The notes under the pieces: generated by a model
The model's database searches: none
Told to the model about the DNA's origin: nothing
The model's input: only the letters and a program-made list of their open reading frames with translations
NCBI GenBank assembly: GCA_023386965.1
Contig: JAEWIR010000016.1
Coordinates: 1 to 45,670, forward strand
Direction: 5' to 3'
Origin: Bacteroidota bacterium
Lineage (GTDB): Bacteria; Bacteroidota; Bacteroidia; Flavobacteriales; Weeksellaceae
DNA length: 45,670 nucleotides
Shown: one piece after another, positions 42,560 through 45,670 of the stretch
How the letters are laid out: each line of letters opens with the position of its first letter
How positions within the stretch are numbered: position 1 is the stretch's first letter
Made by a program: the position numbers and the translations under genes

Positions 42560-42567
42560 CAAAGATA
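42560..42567 (-). promoter_or_regulatory. -7 promoter box (TATCTTTG) for DPP IV-POT operon
   Basis: The minus strand reads TATCTTTG, matching TAnnTTTG, 18 bases upstream of the ATG at 42541. Confidence 0.55.
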
Positions 42568-42664
42568 ACAAAATTCTCAATTTGGAGATTTATCCGCGCA
42601 AATAAGTTGAGTTTAGCTTATTTTAGTTGTAAATTTACTGTAGTATTCTAACAGCTAAGGCATT

Positions 42665-43132
42665 ATGGAAACTTACAATCAGAAAAAACTCAGTAAATAC
42701 CGGCTGGCTGGTCTTGAGATCACAGTTGGTTTTCCCAGGTACCGCGATGCGGAAAGTTATGCAGCATCTCACGGTGGAGAAGTGGTAGAAGTTGGATTCC
42801 TGGACGGAAATGATAATCCGGAAATAACCCACGAGGCAGGGTTAATAGAGAAAAAGCTGCATTTTTATGCTGATGCGGGACCCGAATATAAGTTTGTACA
42901 TTCATCTGATCCCGGGTTCAGGCGTTATGCCGACGATTTGCAGCGATTGAAATCATCTGCTGACCGTATGAGCTTTGAAGAGAAATACATTACCAATGCG
43001 GAACTTGAGATCTCGGAAGATCCTATTATTGTTCTGCGTGATAACCGGTTTGAATCGGTGACCTCGCGCGAGCGGGCCAAGTATCTTAAACATACCAAGG
43101 TGTATGAGATTGGAGTTGCACGCAAAATGTAG
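42665..43132 (+). CDS. Hypothetical protein, 155 residues
   Basis: I do not recognise a family. The protein is soluble and acidic, without signal peptide or membrane helix; the start METYNQKKLSKYRLAGLEIT is followed by an alpha/beta-looking region (GGEVVEVGFLDGND) and a helical middle (YADDLQRLKSSADRMSFEEK). It lies alone between the divergent DPP IV gene and the convergent HPP-family gene. No clear promoter box, though TAAATTTA upstream is close to consensus. Confidence 0.65.
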   Translation: METYNQKKLSKYRLAGLEITVGFPRYRDAESYAASHGGEVVEVGFLDGNDNPEITHEAGLIEKKLHFYADAGPEYKFVHSSDPGFRRYADDLQRLKSSADRMSFEEKYITNAELEISEDPIIVLRDNRFESVTSRERAKYLKHTKVYEIGVARKM

Positions 43133-43151
43133 AGAGACGTAAACAGTGCGT

Positions 43152-43808
43152 TTACCGCCTTCTTATTTTCCGTTTCAGCCTTCTCAGTCTGCGGCCTCTT
43201 TTTATTTTGAGGGATTGCTTCCGTACAGGGTTTAGGAACCAGTTGAAGGTTCTGGAAAAACGGCCGTCGTTGGGATAGACGCGCTGTGAGGTGATGTTAT
43301 TAACCAGCAAGGCCACGAGTAAAAGGATGATTACACCGGCCAGCACCGGATACAGTACGTACAGATAACCCATTGCTTTTATCTGTTCCGACCCGCTTAC
43401 GGCAATAAGTGCGGTAGCACCGCCGGGTGGATGCAGGGTCTTGGTGAACTGCATTCCCAGTATAGACAGCGACACTGCCAATGGCGCGGTAATCCAGAGA
43501 ATGTCGGGCAGCACCTGTGCAACTGTCACTCCAACCACGGCACTCACCAGATGGCCCCCAATCAGATTTCGCGGTTGGGCCAGCGGACTCTGTATTACTC
43601 CGTAGATTAACACACTGCTGGCACCGAATGACCCTATGAGAAATAGATTGTCATGACTGTCCAGAAAAAAACTTTGTATAACGGCAATGATGCCGATCCC
43701 TAAAAAAGAACCTACAAAGGACCATAATTTTTCCCTGTAATCAATCAGCGTTTCTTTGTAGACTACATATCTGCTGATCCTGTAAGAACGTTTAAGCTGT
43801 TTTCTCAC
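43152..43808 (-). CDS. HPP family membrane protein
   Basis: A 218-residue protein with about four or five membrane helices and the family's HPPGGATALIAV motif in a conserved loop; other marks are GSFGASSVLIYG and PLAQPRNLIGGHLVSAVVG. HPP proteins are linked to nitrite transport in some phototrophs; a general role is not proven. The C-terminus is very basic (KIKRGRRLRRLKRKIRRR) and probably lies in the cytosol. The only usable start is a GTG at 43808, because a stop codon lies a short distance upstream in frame. It is near the GlgP-like gene but 68 bases downstream of it. Confidence 0.85.
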   Translation of the reverse strand: MRKQLKRSYRISRYVVYKETLIDYREKLWSFVGSFLGIGIIAVIQSFFLDSHDNLFLIGSFGASSVLIYGVIQSPLAQPRNLIGGHLVSAVVGVTVAQVLPDILWITAPLAVSLSILGMQFTKTLHPPGGATALIAVSGSEQIKAMGYLYVLYPVLAGVIILLLVALLVNNITSQRVYPNDGRFSRTFNWFLNPVRKQSLKIKRGRRLRRLKRKIRRR

Positions 43809-43876
43809 AATTGGTTCCTGTTCTCATTCTAAATAGTAATTAACCCCGCCGTCTCTGAATCTCCAAATTCATTCAT

Positions 43877-45544
43877 TTAAGGTTTTGTTTCGTAAATCTT
43901 CTTATAATATTCGTGGGCCATACGGTCACTGTTGAAAGCGTCCTTTACGTCATCCATGGCCTGCCACTGGATTTGCCTCCATTTTTCGGGATCCTCATAG
44001 TAGGTGGGTACAATTTCATTTTCCAGCAAATCATACAGTTTCTGCATATCATACCGGTCCTGTTCGTAAACACTCATTTCAGCATAATTTGCCTTCGGAA
44101 CCACAAATGAGTTCTCACCATGTCGGGCGAATTCCGGGATCCACCCATCGTCTGTAGATAAGTTTACTGACGCGTTCATTGCCGCAGTCATTCCGGAAGT
44201 TCCGGAAGCCTCACGTGGTACACGCGGGTTGTTCAGCCAAAGATCCGAACCCTGTTTCATCAGTTTACTCAGAGCAAGTTCATATCCTGTAAGGACGGCC
44301 ATATTCTTAAAATATTTACTTTCCTCCACCAAGGTGTTAAACATGGAGATGGCCGAATAATCCATCGGATAGGGTTTACCGGCCCAAATGATCTGCACCG
44401 GATATTTGGGATGGTTCAGCAGCTTTTCAAACCTTGCCCTGTCGTGCAGCAGCAAATCCGCACGTTTATAGCCGGCAAAACGTCTTGCCCAAACAATCGT
44501 GAAGACTTTCGGGTCAAAAAGTTTTCCGCACTGGTCAGCTACTGTTTTGAACAGACGTTTTTTGATGTGCCTTTTTCTCAGGTCAAAAAGGCCATGGTCG
44601 TTATTTTCCCTGGCCTCGTAAAGCGGTTTGTCTGACCAGTACCCGAATTCCTGGGCGTTGGTAATGGACGTGATTTCGCAGATGCCATCATACTTGCCCC
44701 ACATGGCACGCGAAACATGCCCATGCAGTTCGGAAACTCCGTTGGCAATTCTTGCCAGCCTAAGTGCACAAAGTGAATGGTTAAATAATTCAGGATCAGT
44801 GCCTCCCTCCAACTCCTTCACCTTTTCCTTACTTAGGCCGGAGAAATAGGACATGTCGTAACACATCTGGAAGTTATGCTTCTCGTTACCGGCTTCCTCG
44901 GGAGTGTGGGTGGTAAAAACCAGTTTTTCCCTCACTTTCCCGAGATCACCACCATATTTTTTCAGCAGGTGAAAAGCCGCGGGCAGGCCGTGCGCTTCAT
45001 TAAGATGATAAACTTCCCTGTCAAGATTCAGTTCTTCCAGGAGTTGCGCGCCGCCTTTACCAAGTAAAATGTACTGCGCGATTTTTGTGGATTCATTGGC
45101 ATCGTACAGTCTGTGACAGATGGTTTTTGAAAGATGATCATTTTCCGGTACATCGGTGGAAAGAAAGAACATTGGCGCAGTATTGAAGATCTCAGGATCC
45201 AGATAATATACCTTAACCCAAACTTTGGCTGAATGAATATCAATCTGGAATTTAATTTCCGTATCTGTAAGATAGGTGTACATTTTCCTGGTCCAGGTGG
45301 GCTGAAGGGTTTGGTCGTGATTTCTTGCCTGATCGTAATATCCGAATTTCCACAAAATCCCGATACCTACAAGGTCCTGTTTCAGGTTGTACGCGCTTCG
45401 CATATGGGAGCCTGCAAGAAAACCCAGTCCACCGGAATAGATTTTAAGCGCCTGGTCAATCGCGAACTCCATTGAAAAATAGGCTGTTTTTTTCGAGTAG
45501 TCGCTGTTCACCTCATACGGTATTACGTAGTTCTTAAAATCCAT
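43877..45544 (-). CDS. glgP: GlgP-like alpha-glucan phosphorylase, threonine at PLP position
   Basis: A 555-residue protein of the short alpha-glucan phosphorylase group, which cleaves glucosyl units from glycogen or maltodextrin with phosphate. Family marks: TAYFSMEFAIDQALKIYSGG, LNEAHGLPAAFHLL, VFTTHTPEEAGNEKHNF, IVWARRFAGYKRADLLL, PVQIIWAGKPYPMD and REASGTSGM. In classical phosphorylases EASGTxxMK carries the lysine that binds pyridoxal phosphate; here that residue is threonine (T453 in EASGTSGMTAAMNA). It may be a lineage variant, or a related enzyme without PLP. Start ATG 45544, behind a promoter box. Confidence 0.85.
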   Translation of the reverse strand: MDFKNYVIPYEVNSDYSKKTAYFSMEFAIDQALKIYSGGLGFLAGSHMRSAYNLKQDLVGIGILWKFGYYDQARNHDQTLQPTWTRKMYTYLTDTEIKFQIDIHSAKVWVKVYYLDPEIFNTAPMFFLSTDVPENDHLSKTICHRLYDANESTKIAQYILLGKGGAQLLEELNLDREVYHLNEAHGLPAAFHLLKKYGGDLGKVREKLVFTTHTPEEAGNEKHNFQMCYDMSYFSGLSKEKVKELEGGTDPELFNHSLCALRLARIANGVSELHGHVSRAMWGKYDGICEITSITNAQEFGYWSDKPLYEARENNDHGLFDLRKRHIKKRLFKTVADQCGKLFDPKVFTIVWARRFAGYKRADLLLHDRARFEKLLNHPKYPVQIIWAGKPYPMDYSAISMFNTLVEESKYFKNMAVLTGYELALSKLMKQGSDLWLNNPRVPREASGTSGMTAAMNASVNLSTDDGWIPEFARHGENSFVVPKANYAEMSVYEQDRYDMQKLYDLLENEIVPTYYEDPEKWRQIQWQAMDDVKDAFNSDRMAHEYYKKIYETKP

Positions 45545-45573
45545 AGTTCGGTTCTTTTGTGTAATTAGACCTG

Positions 45574-45581
45574 CAAATATA
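45574..45581 (-). promoter_or_regulatory. -7 promoter box (TATATTTG) for glgP-like gene
   Basis: The minus strand reads TATATTTG, matching TAnnTTTG, about 30 bases upstream of the ATG at 45544. Beyond it to the window end (45670) I see no further gene. Confidence 0.55.
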
Positions 45582-45670
45582 AATAATTAATGGAGCCGGC
45601 CGCTTTAGAATGCGGCCGTACACTGGTTAACATGTCTTAATAAGTTCTGGAAGCAGTCCCGTATATCCGT

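Noticed and set aside
1..45670. Mobile element, prophage or CRISPR explanation for the accessory-looking spots
   Set aside because: No transposase, integrase, phage structural gene, repeat-spacer array or terminal inverted repeats were seen anywhere in the window.

Overview
The window looks like core chromosome of a flavobacterium of the Chryseobacterium/Weeksellaceae type. The evidence is a type IX secretion protein (PorZ) with a type A C-terminal sorting domain, promoters of the Bacteroidota form TAnnTTTG instead of TATAAT, weak or absent Shine-Dalgarno sites, a fused E1 alpha/beta ketoacid dehydrogenase, a eukaryote-like prolyl-tRNA synthetase, and a DUF937-OmpA protein. Genes are densely packed in short operons on both strands. 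I saw no tRNA, rRNA, CRISPR array, phage or insertion sequence, and no gene-free stretch longer than about 300 bases.

Region 1 (1-5.1 kb) begins inside a second copy of the tRNA methyltransferase gene trmH. A partial tandem duplication of trmH plus the 3' end of an SPFH/prohibitin gene has been separated by an AT-rich DUF4429-SHOCT gene. The intact SPFH gene, a DUF389 membrane protein and an M23 peptidase follow on the minus strand. Region 2 (5.3-8.8 kb) is a plus-strand run: gpsA, an unknown gene, a DUF1684 gene and a GT-C-like membrane glycosyltransferase. Region 3 (8.7-13.4 kb) is a minus-strand operon holding a split 5'-nucleotidase (C-terminal part first, then the metallophosphatase part), porZ and recO. 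Region 4 (13.5-15.9 kb) holds dapA, a GNAT acetyltransferase and two small unknown proteins.

Region 5 (16.1-19.9 kb) is a signalling cassette: an AraC-type regulator with a short non-standard N-terminal domain, a single-domain response regulator, a CHASE3/PAS histidine kinase, then two small membrane proteins, one of only 51 residues. Region 6 (20-29 kb) carries recG, a thioredoxin-like protein, two adjacent POT peptide transporters, a DUF937-OmpA protein and proS, all on the minus strand. Region 7 (29-36 kb) carries an aromatic-rich lipoprotein, an OmpP1/FadL-like barrel, a ZIP transporter overlapping a SAM methyltransferase, an rRNA methyltransferase and a family 2 glycosyltransferase.

Region 8 (36-45.6 kb) carries the fused ketoacid dehydrogenase E1, a small lipoprotein, a dipeptidyl peptidase IV gene followed by a third POT transporter, an unknown protein, an HPP-family membrane protein and a GlgP-like alpha-glucan phosphorylase. 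Taken together, the peptidase and POT genes suggest growth on peptides. The strongest leads are the duplicated and interrupted trmH-SPFH locus, the AraC/CheY/histidine-kinase cassette with its tiny membrane proteins, a threonine at the expected PLP-lysine position of the phosphorylase, and -7 promoter boxes lying almost on start codons. I did not find a clear new multi-gene defence or mobile system.
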